DNA of 64,000 nt from Planctomycetaceae bacterium (GTDB taxonomy: Bacteria > Planctomycetota > Phycisphaerae > Phycisphaerales > SM1A02), in contig CANLHK010000003.1 of NCBI GenBank assembly GCA_947490615.1, positions 62,001-126,000 of the forward strand, read 5' to 3'. A model generated the notes under the pieces. The model ran no database searches, was not told the DNA's origin, and saw nothing but the letters and a program-made list of their open reading frames with translations. The translations under genes and the position numbers were made by a program. Below are positions 1-9,600 of the stretch, in pieces (position 1 is the first letter of the stretch; every line of letters starts with the position of its first letter).

Positions 1-585
1 TTCCGCGGCTTGATCTCGCAGGAACTCGATGTCGAGGATCTCCTGCGCACTTCGATGCAGTACATGCTGACTAAGACGGGCGCCACGAACGCGGCGGTCT
101 TCTTGCCAGGCTCGAAGCCGACGCAGTTTGGACTCGGCGCGTATGTGAACTACGACTGCCCGCGCACGACGGCGGAGCCTTTGCTCTCGCGTCTGGCCGA
201 AGAAATCTGCCCACGGCTTGCCGAGGATGAGGACATCGTGCGCTTCGCGGACACCGCGGAGTTTGTCGACTCGATCGGACTCGAGGCCTCAGTGCTCGAC
301 GACTGCGAGTTGGTCGCGTGGCCTGCGCATCACGGCGACGAGTGCATGGGCGTGTTCTTCCTCTTCCGCAATCGCTCTGAGCCGTTCAAGGATGAACTCG
401 CTGGCCTGATCGATGCACTGCGCCCTGTCTTTGCCGCGCAGATGGCCAAGCTTGTCCGTGTGCATCACCGTTCGAAGTTCTCCTGGCCCGACTCGCGCAG
501 CAGTGCGACCGAGGGCGATGAGAGCGGCGAAGATGATGAAGACAAGGGCTTCGGCGACGGCGAAAGCTGGCGTCGCGCTGCCTGA
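1..585 (+). CDS. GAF-domain protein, 5' end outside the window
   Basis: The reading frame is open from the first base, so the gene starts upstream; a TTG at position 10 is only an internal candidate. About 150 residues have a GAF-like alternation of helices and strands (LLRTSMQYMLTKTGATNAAV, then VAWPAHHGDECMGVFFLF), typical of a small-molecule or signalling sensor domain. The last 40 residues are an acidic, probably disordered tail (EGDESGEDDEDKG). No output domain is visible; it may lie in the missing N-terminal part. It faces psd tail to tail across the 599-672 repeat. The domain call is by pattern only and the ligand is unknown. Confidence 0.6.
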   Translation, partial: FRGLISQELDVEDLLRTSMQYMLTKTGATNAAVFLPGSKPTQFGLGAYVNYDCPRTTAEPLLSRLAEEICPRLAEDEDIVRFADTAEFVDSIGLEASVLDDCELVAWPAHHGDECMGVFFLFRNRSEPFKDELAGLIDALRPVFAAQMAKLVRVHHRSKFSWPDSRSSATEGDESGEDDEDKGFGDGESWRRAA

Positions 586-598
586 CCGTGCGAGCGCG

Positions 599-672
599 TT
601 GACTCAGACGCGCCGCAGGCGCGCGTGGACTTAGACGCGCCGAAGGCGCGCGTGGACTTAGACGCGCCGAAG
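599..672. repeat. 27-bp tandem repeat, about 2.7 copies
   Basis: Units begin at 599, 626 and 653. Copies one and two match except for a few bases; the third diverges after about 20 bases. Each unit carries GCGCC-GAA-GGCGC, a small hairpin with a UUC or GAA loop. The array fills the convergent gap between the GAF gene and psd and includes the psd stop codon (658-660). It may act as a terminator in both directions, but there is no T-run. Confidence 0.8.
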
Positions 673-1317
673 CCGAGCGAGCACGGTCACTCCGCCTGTC
701 ACGCGATCACCGCGCGAGACGCAGACTTTCTCGACTTCCGCCGTGGGCACGACGAGTTCCGTCGTCGATCCAAACTTGATCATCCCGTAGCGCTCGCCGC
801 GCGCAAACTTCTGACCCGTCACGATGGGACAGACAATGTGCCGCGCGATCTTGCCAGAGATCTGCTTCACGCCGAGAAGCACTCCGCCCACCGAGCGCAG
901 CCGCGTGACCATCGACTCGTTGACCTTCGCGCTCTCTTCGATGCGGACATCGAGGTACTTGCCGGGCGTGTGCACCGTCGCCAAGACTTCGGCGTCGCAG
1001 GGCATGCGGTTGATGTGCACATCAAACACCGAGAGGTAGATGCGCACGATCGTCGCGGGACCGTCGGTGGCGATGTGCTGCGAGACTTCGAGGACGGCGC
1101 TGACGAGTCCGTCGGCGGGACTCACGAGGTCACGCGGATCGCTGCTCGCAGGACGGCGGAACAAGGGGTCGCGGAAGAAGGACGCCAGCGCGAGCCAGAC
1201 GACGACCGCGATCGCTACCAACCACCAGAGGTCAAAGAACACACCCGCCGCTGCGGGAATCGCAGCGGCGAGCGTCAAGATCATCCATTCACGAAGGCCG
1301 TATCGGGTCAGGAGCAT
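658..1317 (-). CDS. psd: Phosphatidylserine decarboxylase, short (archaeal-type) form
   Basis: Converts phosphatidylserine to phosphatidylethanolamine with a self-generated pyruvoyl cofactor. The 219-residue protein has an N-terminal membrane hairpin (WMILTLAAAIPAA, then WWLVAIAVVVWLALAS). The family blocks follow: DLVSPADGLV, SVFDVHINRMP and KFGSTTEL. The Ser of FGST is the expected self-cleavage and pyruvoyl residue. The ATG at 1317 is chosen because it sits 7 nt after the upstream gene's stop and directly precedes the membrane segment; an in-frame start at 1386 would add 23 unconserved residues inside the neighbour. It probably shares a transcript with the HTH gene. Confidence 0.9.
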   Translation of the reverse strand: MLLTRYGLREWMILTLAAAIPAAAGVFFDLWWLVAIAVVVWLALASFFRDPLFRRPASSDPRDLVSPADGLVSAVLEVSQHIATDGPATIVRIYLSVFDVHINRMPCDAEVLATVHTPGKYLDVRIEESAKVNESMVTRLRSVGGVLLGVKQISGKIARHIVCPIVTGQKFARGERYGMIKFGSTTELVVPTAEVEKVCVSRGDRVTGGVTVLARLRRV

Positions 1318-1324
1318 CGGCCGA

Positions 1325-2152
1325 TTACTCGGTCGCGCGCCCGATGAAGAAGCCGAGGAGGCCGAACACCGCGACGATGCCCGCAAGGCTTCCAGCCCAC
1401 GCCATCAAGTTGCCCGTGAAGTTGCTGGCCACGATCGAGCCCGAGCCCATGCCCGCAGACACGATGATGAGGGCTGCCACGACGAGCGCCGCGACTGCAG
1501 CGACCATCATGCCAAGACCCGCACCTGACCACGCTCCGTCGTAGGCCTCAGCGACCATCATGCCCGTCGCGATTGGCGCGCGAGCTTCAGGAGTCTCCAT
1601 CGCTGCGGCGGCAAAGATGCCGCTCGAAGCCTGCGAGCCACCCGCGTCGTTGGAGTAGACCTGGTCCATGAGCTCCGCGCCGAGCGCGGTTTCGTCGCTG
1701 TCGCGGGTCAGGTCGAGAAGACCAGAGCCCGAGCCGACGGTCTCAAGACCGATTTCCACATTGTCGCCGCCCTTACCCTTGCCGCGACCACCGAGCGCGC
1801 TGATTCCAGTGCGCTCGCCCGAGTCGCCGCCACGGACGCCTGCTGCGCTGCCAGTTCCCGCAAGGCCCAAAGCCGAGTCGCCCAAGATGGGCGCGCTCTT
1901 CTTGGTGGGTGACGACTTGATCGGCGCAGCGGAACCGCTGTCAGCCAGACCAATCGGTCCCATTTCATCGTTCAGATCGACGGCATCGTCATCGCTGGCG
2001 AGCACCTCAACCTGCTCGACGCGGAACTTGACCTGGTCCTCATGGTGGACGCGCTGAAGCAGACCACGGTCGGCCATCGCGTTGATTTCAGAGGCGGACT
2101 TGCCGAGGCGCTTGGCGGCCTCATCGAGGGTGTAGAACGACTTGCTAGCCAT
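1325..2152 (-). CDS. Membrane-anchored MerR/excisionase-like HTH protein
   Basis: A 275-residue protein with three parts. Residues 1-45 are a helix-turn-helix of the MerR/excisionase type (YTLDEAAKRLGKSASEINAM, then DRGLLQRV). Next is a long Gly/Ser/Ala-rich low-complexity region of about 150 residues. The C-terminus has two hydrophobic segments (MMVAAVAALVVAALIIVSAG and LMAWAGSLAGIVAVFGLLGF). The ATG at 2152 is used because it precedes the HTH; the longer frame adds 90 residues that overlap mutY on the other strand. The fold suggests DNA or protein binding at the membrane. The target is unknown. It lies 7 nt upstream of psd. Confidence 0.7.
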   Translation of the reverse strand: MASKSFYTLDEAAKRLGKSASEINAMADRGLLQRVHHEDQVKFRVEQVEVLASDDDAVDLNDEMGPIGLADSGSAAPIKSSPTKKSAPILGDSALGLAGTGSAAGVRGGDSGERTGISALGGRGKGKGGDNVEIGLETVGSGSGLLDLTRDSDETALGAELMDQVYSNDAGGSQASSGIFAAAAMETPEARAPIATGMMVAEAYDGAWSGAGLGMMVAAVAALVVAALIIVSAGMGSGSIVASNFTGNLMAWAGSLAGIVAVFGLLGFFIGRATE

Positions 2153-2282
2153 GGGATCAGATGCTCCACTCGGCGGGAAAGAGTCCCGCGCGAAGTTCCG
2201 TACGCTACCCAACCAAGAGGGATGCCGCAAGGTTGATTGAGCGCGGGATGTTGGCCCTCCGTTTCTCGTTTGGAAGCGCCAA

Positions 2283-3410
2283 ATGGCGAAAAAGCACCGA
2301 CTCTCGCCCCAGAGACCCGCACCCGCGCGCACCAACGCAACGACCGCCGACCTCTTGGCGCGGTGGTTTGACGGCGCTGCCCGCCAGCTTCCGTGGCGAA
2401 CGCTCAAGCGCGGCTCCCGCAACGCCTACCACGCGCTCGTGAGCGAGTCGATGCTCCAACAGACGCAGGTCTCGCGGGTCTTGGAGCGGTTTCCGCCCTT
2501 CATCAAGCGGTTCCCGACTGCAGAGTCTTTGGCGGGTGCTACCGAGCATGAGGTGCTCGCGGCTTGGCAGGGGCTTGGGTATTACCGCCGCGCCCGCTTT
2601 CTTCACGCCGCGGCGAAAGTCGTCGTGCGCGATCACGAGGGGCGCGTGCCCGAAGTAGTGGCTGAACTGCGCGCGCTGCCGGGGGTCGGACGGTACACGG
2701 CGGGCGCGATCGCCTCGATTGTCTTTGGACAGCACGAGGCGATCGTCGATGGCAATGTCGCACGGGTCTTTCAACGACTTGCCGCGCGCAAGGGAAGCGC
2801 GAGTGACGCAGCGGTCATGCGTTTTGCGTGGCTCGAGGCCGCGAAGTTTGCGGCGAGTGCGCGTGACCCAGGAAAGTCCAACGAAGCACTGATGGAGTTT
2901 GGCGGGACGATCTGCACACCCGCCGCGCCGCGCTGTCACGCTTGTCCACTCAAGACGCGCTGCGCCGCGCACGCGCGCGGAGTCGTCGAAGAAATCCCCG
3001 CGCCACGCAAGCGCGCGCCACGGAAGGAACTCGTCTTCATTACCGCGCGCATCGTTCGCAGCGATGGCGCGCTCCTTCTCGAACAACGCGATGGCGCGAG
3101 TGGCGAGAGCTCGTCGAAACTCTGGGCGGGACTTTGGCAGTCACCAACCATGGAGTGTGCCGATGGCGAGACGCTCTCAGCCTCGGCAGCAGCGGCGCTT
3201 CTGCGGTTAGGACTTTCGATAAGGCGTGACGATGCAGTCATCCCGTTTCTGACGACGCATCGCGCGGTGCGCTTTGTCGTGTTTGACGCGACGGTGCGCG
3301 GCAAGGGAAGCGCGTTGGCGGTCCGTGGTCGGCGTTGGGTGACGAACGCAGAGCTGCCGCAGTACGCGCTCTCGAACGCTGCGAAGAAAGTCGTGGAGCG
3401 TCGTATCTAG
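2283..3410 (+). CDS. mutY: A/G-specific adenine DNA glycosylase
   Basis: Removes adenine mispaired with 8-oxoguanine. The 375 residues have the expected order: an HhH-GPD domain with SESMLQQTQV, which holds the catalytic Glu; the hairpin LPGVGRYTAGAI; the catalytic Asp in IVDGNVARV; and a [4Fe-4S] loop with spacing C-x6-C-x2-C-x5-C (CTPAAPRCHACPLKTRC). The C-terminal third is the Nudix-like 8-oxoG recognition domain. No Shine-Dalgarno or nearby -10 is evident. The stop codon interlocks with that of gatA (CTAG shared at 3407-3410), so the two genes converge without a spacer. Confidence 0.95.
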   Translation: MAKKHRLSPQRPAPARTNATTADLLARWFDGAARQLPWRTLKRGSRNAYHALVSESMLQQTQVSRVLERFPPFIKRFPTAESLAGATEHEVLAAWQGLGYYRRARFLHAAAKVVVRDHEGRVPEVVAELRALPGVGRYTAGAIASIVFGQHEAIVDGNVARVFQRLAARKGSASDAAVMRFAWLEAAKFAASARDPGKSNEALMEFGGTICTPAAPRCHACPLKTRCAAHARGVVEEIPAPRKRAPRKELVFITARIVRSDGALLLEQRDGASGESSSKLWAGLWQSPTMECADGETLSASAAAALLRLGLSIRRDDAVIPFLTTHRAVRFVVFDATVRGKGSALAVRGRRWVTNAELPQYALSNAAKKVVERRI

Positions 3411-4858
3411 GCGCAGGCCGCTTCGAACATCGTCGCGGCGCGCAGCAGCGTTTCTTCGGCGAACGCGGGCGCTTGCAGTTGCAGTCCGATGGGAAGACGC
3501 GCGGAGCCTTCCTGCGCGAAGCCGCCGTTGAAGGAGATGCCAGGGATGCCCGCGATGTTGGTGTTCACGGTGTAGACATCGCACATGTACATCGAGAGCG
3601 GGTCGGTCATCCCGCCGATGGGGAATGCTGGAATCGGGCTCGTCGGTCCAAGGATGACATCGCACTTCTCGAAGGCGCGGTCGAACTCTTCCTTGATGAG
3701 TCGGCGAATCTGCAGCGCGCGCTTGTAGTAGGCGTCGTAGTAGCCCGAGCTCAGCACATAGGTGCCGAGCATGATGCGGCGCTGGACTTCAGGACCAAAG
3801 CCTTCGGCGCGCGACTTTGAATAGAGCATTTCGAGGTCTTCGCCAGGCGCGAGCGTGGCGCGGTGTCCGTAGCGAATGCCGTCAAAGCGCGCGAGGTTGC
3901 TCGATGCTTCCGCGGGTGCGATCACGTAATAGGTCGAGATGCCAATGTCGGTAAGCGGCAACTCGATGTCGACGATCTCTGCGCCAAACGCCTTGGCAGC
4001 GGCGATTGCGCGCTCCAGCGCTTCGGCGACCGCGGGCGCGTTGCCCGCCGAGCGATACTCGCGCGGCACGCCGATGCGCGGCTTGGTCAGCGCGCGGCCA
4101 ACGCGCGACGCGAGTGGTTCGTGGGCGACATCGGCCGTCGTCGCGTCGTTCGCGTCGCGTCCAACGAGGTGATCGTAAAGAAGCGTCGCATCTTCAACGG
4201 TCCGCGCGAACGGCCCGATCTGATCGAGACTCGAACCAAACGCCACGAGTCCGTAGCGTGAGATGCGTCCGTAGGTCGGCTTGAATCCAACGCAGCCGCA
4301 GAGCGCCGCAGGTTGGCGAATCGAGCCACCCGTATCAGAGCCGAGTGCCGCGTCGCAGAACTCGGCTGCCACCGCAGCGGCGCTTCCACCCGAACTTCCG
4401 CCCGCGACGCGCGCAGGGTCGTGCGGATTGCGCGTGACGCCAAACGCACTGTTTTCGGTGGACGAGCCCATGGCGAACTCGTCGAGGTTCGTCTTGCCGA
4501 TCACGATCGCGCCCGCGGCGTTGAGTTTCTCGATGACCGTCGCATCAAAGGGCGAGCGGTAGTTGGCGAGCATCTTGGACGAGCAGGTCGTGCGACCTTC
4601 GCGCATGACGATGTTGTCTTTGATCGCAATGACCGCGCCAGCAAGGGCGCCGACCTCGCGGCCCGACTTCACCGTTGCGTCGATCGCATCGGCGCGCGCG
4701 CGGGCGGCGTCGATGTGCAATTCGTTGAAGGCGTGGAGTTCAGGCTCGCGCTTGGCGATGGCAGCGAGGTACGACTCCACGCGACTGCGGGCAGTGACGC
4801 TTCCGCTGCGGACCTTGCCGCAGACCTCAACAAGAGACGCGTGCTTGGCGTGTTTCAC
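3407..4858 (-). CDS. gatA: Glutamyl-tRNA(Gln)/aspartyl-tRNA(Asn) amidotransferase subunit A
   Basis: The glutaminase subunit of the GatCAB complex, which amidates misacylated Glu-tRNA(Gln) or Asp-tRNA(Asn). At 483 residues it has the normal length. The amidase-signature triad is present: Lys in AIKDN, the cis-Ser in GGSSGGS, and the nucleophile Ser in DTGGSIRQPA. Its ATG overlaps the gatC stop by 4 bp (ATGA at 4855-4858), so the two are translationally coupled. gatB is not in the window. Confidence 0.97.
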   Translation of the reverse strand: MKHAKHASLVEVCGKVRSGSVTARSRVESYLAAIAKREPELHAFNELHIDAARARADAIDATVKSGREVGALAGAVIAIKDNIVMREGRTTCSSKMLANYRSPFDATVIEKLNAAGAIVIGKTNLDEFAMGSSTENSAFGVTRNPHDPARVAGGSSGGSAAAVAAEFCDAALGSDTGGSIRQPAALCGCVGFKPTYGRISRYGLVAFGSSLDQIGPFARTVEDATLLYDHLVGRDANDATTADVAHEPLASRVGRALTKPRIGVPREYRSAGNAPAVAEALERAIAAAKAFGAEIVDIELPLTDIGISTYYVIAPAEASSNLARFDGIRYGHRATLAPGEDLEMLYSKSRAEGFGPEVQRRIMLGTYVLSSGYYDAYYKRALQIRRLIKEEFDRAFEKCDVILGPTSPIPAFPIGGMTDPLSMYMCDVYTVNTNIAGIPGISFNGGFAQEGSARLPIGLQLQAPAFAEETLLRAATMFEAACA

Positions 4859-5163
4859 GCGCCACCTCCGTCACCAAGCACCTTGGGTACGGCGAGAAAG
4901 CGACCTTCGACGGCGGGCGCGTTCCTGAGCAGATCCTCGACAGGCATCGGTGGCTTGGGCTCGTCGGCATCGAGTCGATTCACGATGCGCAGCGGATGCG
5001 CCAGCGGTTCGACGCCCTCGACGGGCACCGCCTGCAACTGCGCGATGTGCCCGAGAATCGAACTGAGTTGCGCTCGGACGCTGCTGACCTGCGCGTCTTG
5101 AAGACTGAGTCTCGAGAGCTTGGCAATCTTTCGGATATCCGCGTCGGTGAGCGCCTCGGCCAT
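4855..5163 (-). CDS. gatC: Glu-tRNA(Gln)/Asp-tRNA(Asn) amidotransferase subunit C
   Basis: The small scaffold subunit of GatCAB, 102 residues. It has the family N-terminus (DIRKIAKLSRLSL) and the C-terminal LRNAPAVEGRFLAVPKVL block. It comes first in the gatC-gatA operon. A TACCTT hexamer lies 6 nt upstream of the ATG and there is no Shine-Dalgarno, which suggests a leaderless message. Confidence 0.95.
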   Translation of the reverse strand: MAEALTDADIRKIAKLSRLSLQDAQVSSVRAQLSSILGHIAQLQAVPVEGVEPLAHPLRIVNRLDADEPKPPMPVEDLLRNAPAVEGRFLAVPKVLGDGGGA

Positions 5164-5169
5164 GGCTCA

Positions 5170-5175
5170 AAGGTA
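5170..5175 (-). promoter_or_regulatory. Predicted -10 of gatCA (leaderless)
   Basis: TACCTT ends 6 nt before the gatC ATG, so the predicted transcription start is at or within a base of the A of the start codon. Confidence 0.55.
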
Positions 5176-5206
5176 GCAGAAGGACACAGGCTCATCGACG
5201 GCGATC

Positions 5207-5212
5207 TATACT
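5207..5212 (+). promoter_or_regulatory. Predicted -10 of the RND efflux operon
   Basis: TATACT with 10 nt to the ATG at 5223; the predicted leader is only about 4 nt. No clear -35 is seen. Confidence 0.5.
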
Positions 5213-5222
5213 CGGCGTTTCC

Positions 5223-6596
5223 ATGTCTGAGACTTCGCAACGGCACCGCATCCTTCCCATTCTTGTGCGCGCTGTCGTGAGCTTGGCGTTCATCGCGTTG
5301 GGTATCGGGATCTACGCATGGCTCTATTGGACTCGTCCGCAACCGCCAGCGAGTGATCCCACAACGACAGGACGATTGCGCCTCTTAGTGACGGAGCCCT
5401 TTCAATTGGAAGTCGGCCGCCACTACCGCGCGTTTGGTCAAGCGCAAGCGCGCGATGCTGCCGATGTGCCCGCGCGCGTCACTGCGCCAGTCGTGACGGT
5501 GCACCCAAACTATCGGGAAGGCGCCGTGGTTGCTGCGGGTGAACCGCTCGTGACGCTCGACGCCAGCGATTTTGAGCGACAACTTGCCATCGCCGACGAG
5601 TCGCTCAAGACGATCGAGGCGCAAGTCAGCATGCTGAACCTTGATCGTGGCTCGCTGACGCGCGCGCTGCAACTCGCCGAAGAAGACGCCAAGATTGCCG
5701 CCGACGATCTCGAACGCGTGCGTCGCGCTGCTGCACAAGATGCCGCCGTGGCGCGCGAAGTCGATCGTGCCCGAGGCGCGGCGATCGCAGCCGAACGAGC
5801 CATCATCGCTGCGCGTGACGCGACGCTGAAACTGCCGCTGCGCGCTGCATCGTTAGAAGCCGAACGCGCGCGCCAACAAGCATCACGCGAACTCGCAAAG
5901 CTCTCCCTCGAGCGTTCGACGATTGTGAGTCCCATCGCAGGCATCGTGCAGTCGGCGGATCTTGAGATTGGCGAGGTCGCGGCGCCAGGCGTGCGCGTGG
6001 CGCGCGTGGTCGATCCGAGTGCGATTGAGATTCCCATTCTCTTGCCCGCGGGCGCGCGCCGCTTTGTGGCCGTGGGCGATCGCGTTGTCTTGCGCGCCGA
6101 TCGCGCCGACGCAGTTGAGGTCGTGGCGCGGATCACCCGCATCGCGCCTGAAGATGATGCGTCGACACGCACGATGACGGTCTACGCCGAGGCCGCGGGA
6201 TCCAACGAGCTTCCGCCTGGCGCGTTTGTCGAGGCCGAGGTCTCTGCGCGCGCGGATCACGCGCGCACCGTCGTTCCTCGTCGCGCCGTCAGCGGTGGCC
6301 GAATCAATGTGGTGCGCGACGGCGCGGTGCATGGGCTCGAAGTCATCGTGGAGTTTTCCTTCACAGGCTCGCCATCGCCGCGCCTCCCTGACACCGAGTG
6401 GTCGGTGCTCTCCGAGCCGCTGCCTGCGGACACCCTCATCGTCCTTGATGGCTCTCGACGATTGCGCGAGGGCGCCCCCGTGACCGCGGTCAAGCCTGGC
6501 GTCGAGGCCGACTCTGAACTCGTGGGCGATCGTCCCGCTGCTTCGACGCCGCCGAGTTCTCCCAGTTCAACGCCGCCTTCAACGCCATCTCCCTAA
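5223..6596 (+). CDS. RND efflux periplasmic adaptor (membrane fusion protein)
   Basis: Links an inner-membrane RND pump to an outer-membrane channel. The 457 residues show an N-terminal membrane anchor (about residues 12-33), a first half-lipoyl segment (PARVTAPVVTVHPNYREG), and a long coiled-coil hairpin of about residues 110-225. The second half-lipoyl follows (LSLERSTIVSPIAGIVQSAD), then beta-barrel and membrane-proximal domains. The last 35 residues are a Ser/Pro/Thr-rich tail. The pump gene follows after 12 bp. No outer-membrane factor is encoded nearby. Substrate unknown. Confidence 0.9.
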   Translation: MSETSQRHRILPILVRAVVSLAFIALGIGIYAWLYWTRPQPPASDPTTTGRLRLLVTEPFQLEVGRHYRAFGQAQARDAADVPARVTAPVVTVHPNYREGAVVAAGEPLVTLDASDFERQLAIADESLKTIEAQVSMLNLDRGSLTRALQLAEEDAKIAADDLERVRRAAAQDAAVAREVDRARGAAIAAERAIIAARDATLKLPLRAASLEAERARQQASRELAKLSLERSTIVSPIAGIVQSADLEIGEVAAPGVRVARVVDPSAIEIPILLPAGARRFVAVGDRVVLRADRADAVEVVARITRIAPEDDASTRTMTVYAEAAGSNELPPGAFVEAEVSARADHARTVVPRRAVSGGRINVVRDGAVHGLEVIVEFSFTGSPSPRLPDTEWSVLSEPLPADTLIVLDGSRRLREGAPVTAVKPGVEADSELVGDRPAASTPPSSPSSTPPSTPSP

Positions 6597-6608
6597 CCCA
6601 ACCGCCGC

Positions 6609-9600
6609 ATGGACTTCATTACTTTCGGTGTCAAGCGTCCCGTGTTCGGCAGTTTGCTGATGTGGTTCCTCGTCGTCGCGGGAGTCGCGGCCTTGCTCTT
6701 GATGCGTCGAGAGTTCTTTCCGTCGGTGGAGCCCGAAGCAGCGCGCATCGCGATCATCTATCCAGGCGCGAGTCCCACCGAAGTCGAAGAGTCGATGGCG
6801 CGCAAGATCGAGGACGCGGTCATCGACATCGATGGCGCGCGCAAGGTCACAGCCAATCTCGTCGAAGGTGGCGGCGGCATCGTCGTCGAGTTTGAAGATG
6901 GCGCCGACATCGAGCAGGGGCTCGACGACATTCGCGTGGCCATTGACTCACTGCAGGATCTTCCGCCTGAAGCCGAACGCATTCGCGTCACGGAGATGAA
7001 GCCCAACTTCCCCGTGGTGATCGTGACGCTCTTCGGCGAGACGGGCGAGGAAGCACTCAAGCGCGCGGCGCGACGCGTCGGCGATGACCTGCGCAGTCTT
7101 TCTGGGATGGGTGCTGTGGTGATGACGGGCGCGCGGCCCTACCAGATTCGTGTCGAAGTCGACCGCGCGTCACTCACGCGACTCGGACTTCGATTGCCAC
7201 AAGTAGCCGACGCTGTGCAGGCGTGGATGACTGAGCTTCCTTCAGGCACGATGCGCACAGGCGGCGTCAATGTGGGCGTGCGCATGCTTGGTGCAGCCGA
7301 GCGCGCTGAAACGATTCGCGCGATTCCGCTGAAGGCCACCACGCGCGGACACCTAGTTACAGTTGGCGATGTCGCCAAGGTTGGCGAGGACTTCGCCGAC
7401 GATCAAGTCTCGCGCCGTTACAACGGCAAGCCCGCGGTGAGCCTCGTCATCTTCAAGACACCTGATGAAGACGCGGTGCGCATCGCTGAAATGGTCCGCG
7501 GTTATGTCGCGGCGCGGCAAGGCAAGCCGCTCGAACCTGGGACAGCGTGGAATCGCCTCACGGGATTGGCACACGGCCTCGATCGCGGGCGCGGATACGA
7601 GCTCGGCGAGGCGGCCAATCGCACGGCTCCCTTGAGCTGCGACATCGCTGCTCACAACGATCTCGCGCGCATCATCGAGGGACGCCTCGATCTCCTGACC
7701 AACGACGCGCTGCAAGGCTCGGCCTTGGTGCTCATCATCATGGTGTTGTTCATGAATGTGCGCGCGGCGTGGTGGGTCATGTCGGGCATCTTTGTCTCGA
7801 TTGGTTGCACCGCGCTGAGCATGTGGTTGCTCGGCGTGACGCTCAACCTCGTGACCATGTTCGGCTTGCTCATTGTTGTGGGCATGCTGGCCGACGATGC
7901 GATCGTGGTCGCCGACATCATCTTGCAGCGCAGCGCCCATGGCGAAGATCCTGAGACCGCCGCCATCGAGGGAACCAAGAGCGTCTTCTGGCCCATTGTG
8001 GCCAACGCCACGACGATCATTCTGGCCTTCCTTCCACTGGCATACATCGCGGGGCGCATGGGCGATCTGCTTTCGGCGCTTCCGATTGTCGCCGCGGTCG
8101 CGCTTGCATCAAGCGTCGTCGAGACCATGGTGATTCTGCCATCGCACATGGGGCATGCGATTCACAAGATGCGCGCCAAGCGCTTGGGCTACCTCGCGCG
8201 CAAGTGGGGGAAGTTCGAGCGATGGCGCGACGATCACTTCGTGCCGATGGTGCAGGCGCGCTACAGCGACTTCGCGCACTACTGCGTCGACCATCGCTAC
8301 GCGGCGACCAGTCTCACTCTCGCGGTCCTGATCGCGAGCCTTGGCATGGTCGCGGGCGGCCGACTGCCGTTTGTCTTCTTGCCTACCGAAGACAGCGAGA
8401 CAGTCATCATCGACATCCGCCTGCCCATCGGTTCGACGCAACGCGCGACTTCCGCGGTGGTCGCGCGTGTCGAAGCAGCACTGCGTGAACCTAGGGAAAT
8501 CAGCGGATTCAGTTCGATCCTCGGGCAGAGCACGAATTTCGAGACGGGCCAACCCGACGCCGCCGCCGCGCACATCGCGCAACTCTTCGTCGAGCTCACG
8601 CCGGTTGAGACGCGCACGCGGGACTCAGGAACTGTCATGAATGAGGTGCGCACGGCGCTTGGCACCGTCGATGAAGCCGAAAGCGTGACCTACACCGAGA
8701 TTTCGGGCGGTCCCGCGGGCATGGACATCACCTACCAGATTCGTTGTGCGGATCATGAACTCGCGCTCGAAGCTGCGGCACGGCTCAAGACTGCCTTGGC
8801 TCGGTTTGAGGGAGTCTTCTCGATCAACGATGATGACTTCAGTACCCAGCGCGAACTGCGCGTTGCACTGCGTGACGGAGCGGCGGCGATGGGACTCAAC
8901 GCCGCGGATGTGGCGCGGCAGGTGCGCGGCATTCTCTTCGGACTCGACGCGCACACTTTCTCCGCCGACCGCGAAGACATCGATGTGCGCGTGCGGCTCG
9001 ATGAGGCGTCCCGCGGACGGATCGATTCGATCACGGATCTCTGGATCGCGACGCCCTCGGGTGGTCGTGTGCCGCTCTGCGAAGTGGCGGATGTCACTGA
9101 GGACAACGCCTACGCCGCGGTGAAGCGCGTCGATCGCGAGCGCGCGATCACCGTCACAGCCGACTGCGCCTCGGGCACGATTCCTGAAGAGATCACCCGC
9201 GCGCTCGAGCCTGAGCTTGCTGCGATTCGTCGTGACCTTGCGGGTGTCGATGTGCGCGAAGCGGGGCGGCAGAAGGATCTCGCTGACGCGTTCTCTTCTC
9301 TGCCGTACGCGTTTCTGGCGGCCATGGCGATGATCTATGTGGTCCTGGCCTGGCTCTTTGGAACCTACTCGCAGCCACTGGCGGTGATGATCGCGATTCC
9401 CTTTGGACTGATCGGTGTGGTGTGGGGCCACCTCTTGATGGGCTACCAACTCACCTTCCTCTCGCTCATCGGAACGGTGGCGCTCTCGGGCATCGTGGTG
9501 AACAACTCGCTGATCCTCGTCGAGTTCGCCAACGAGCGGATGCGTCGCGGTGAGCAACTGCGCGAAGCGCTCGTGAACTCAGGCGCGATGCGACTGCGTC

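Noticed and set aside
625-1347. 240-codon plus-strand frame opposite psd
   Set aside because: Charged, repetitive translation; the minus-strand Psd motifs are unambiguous.
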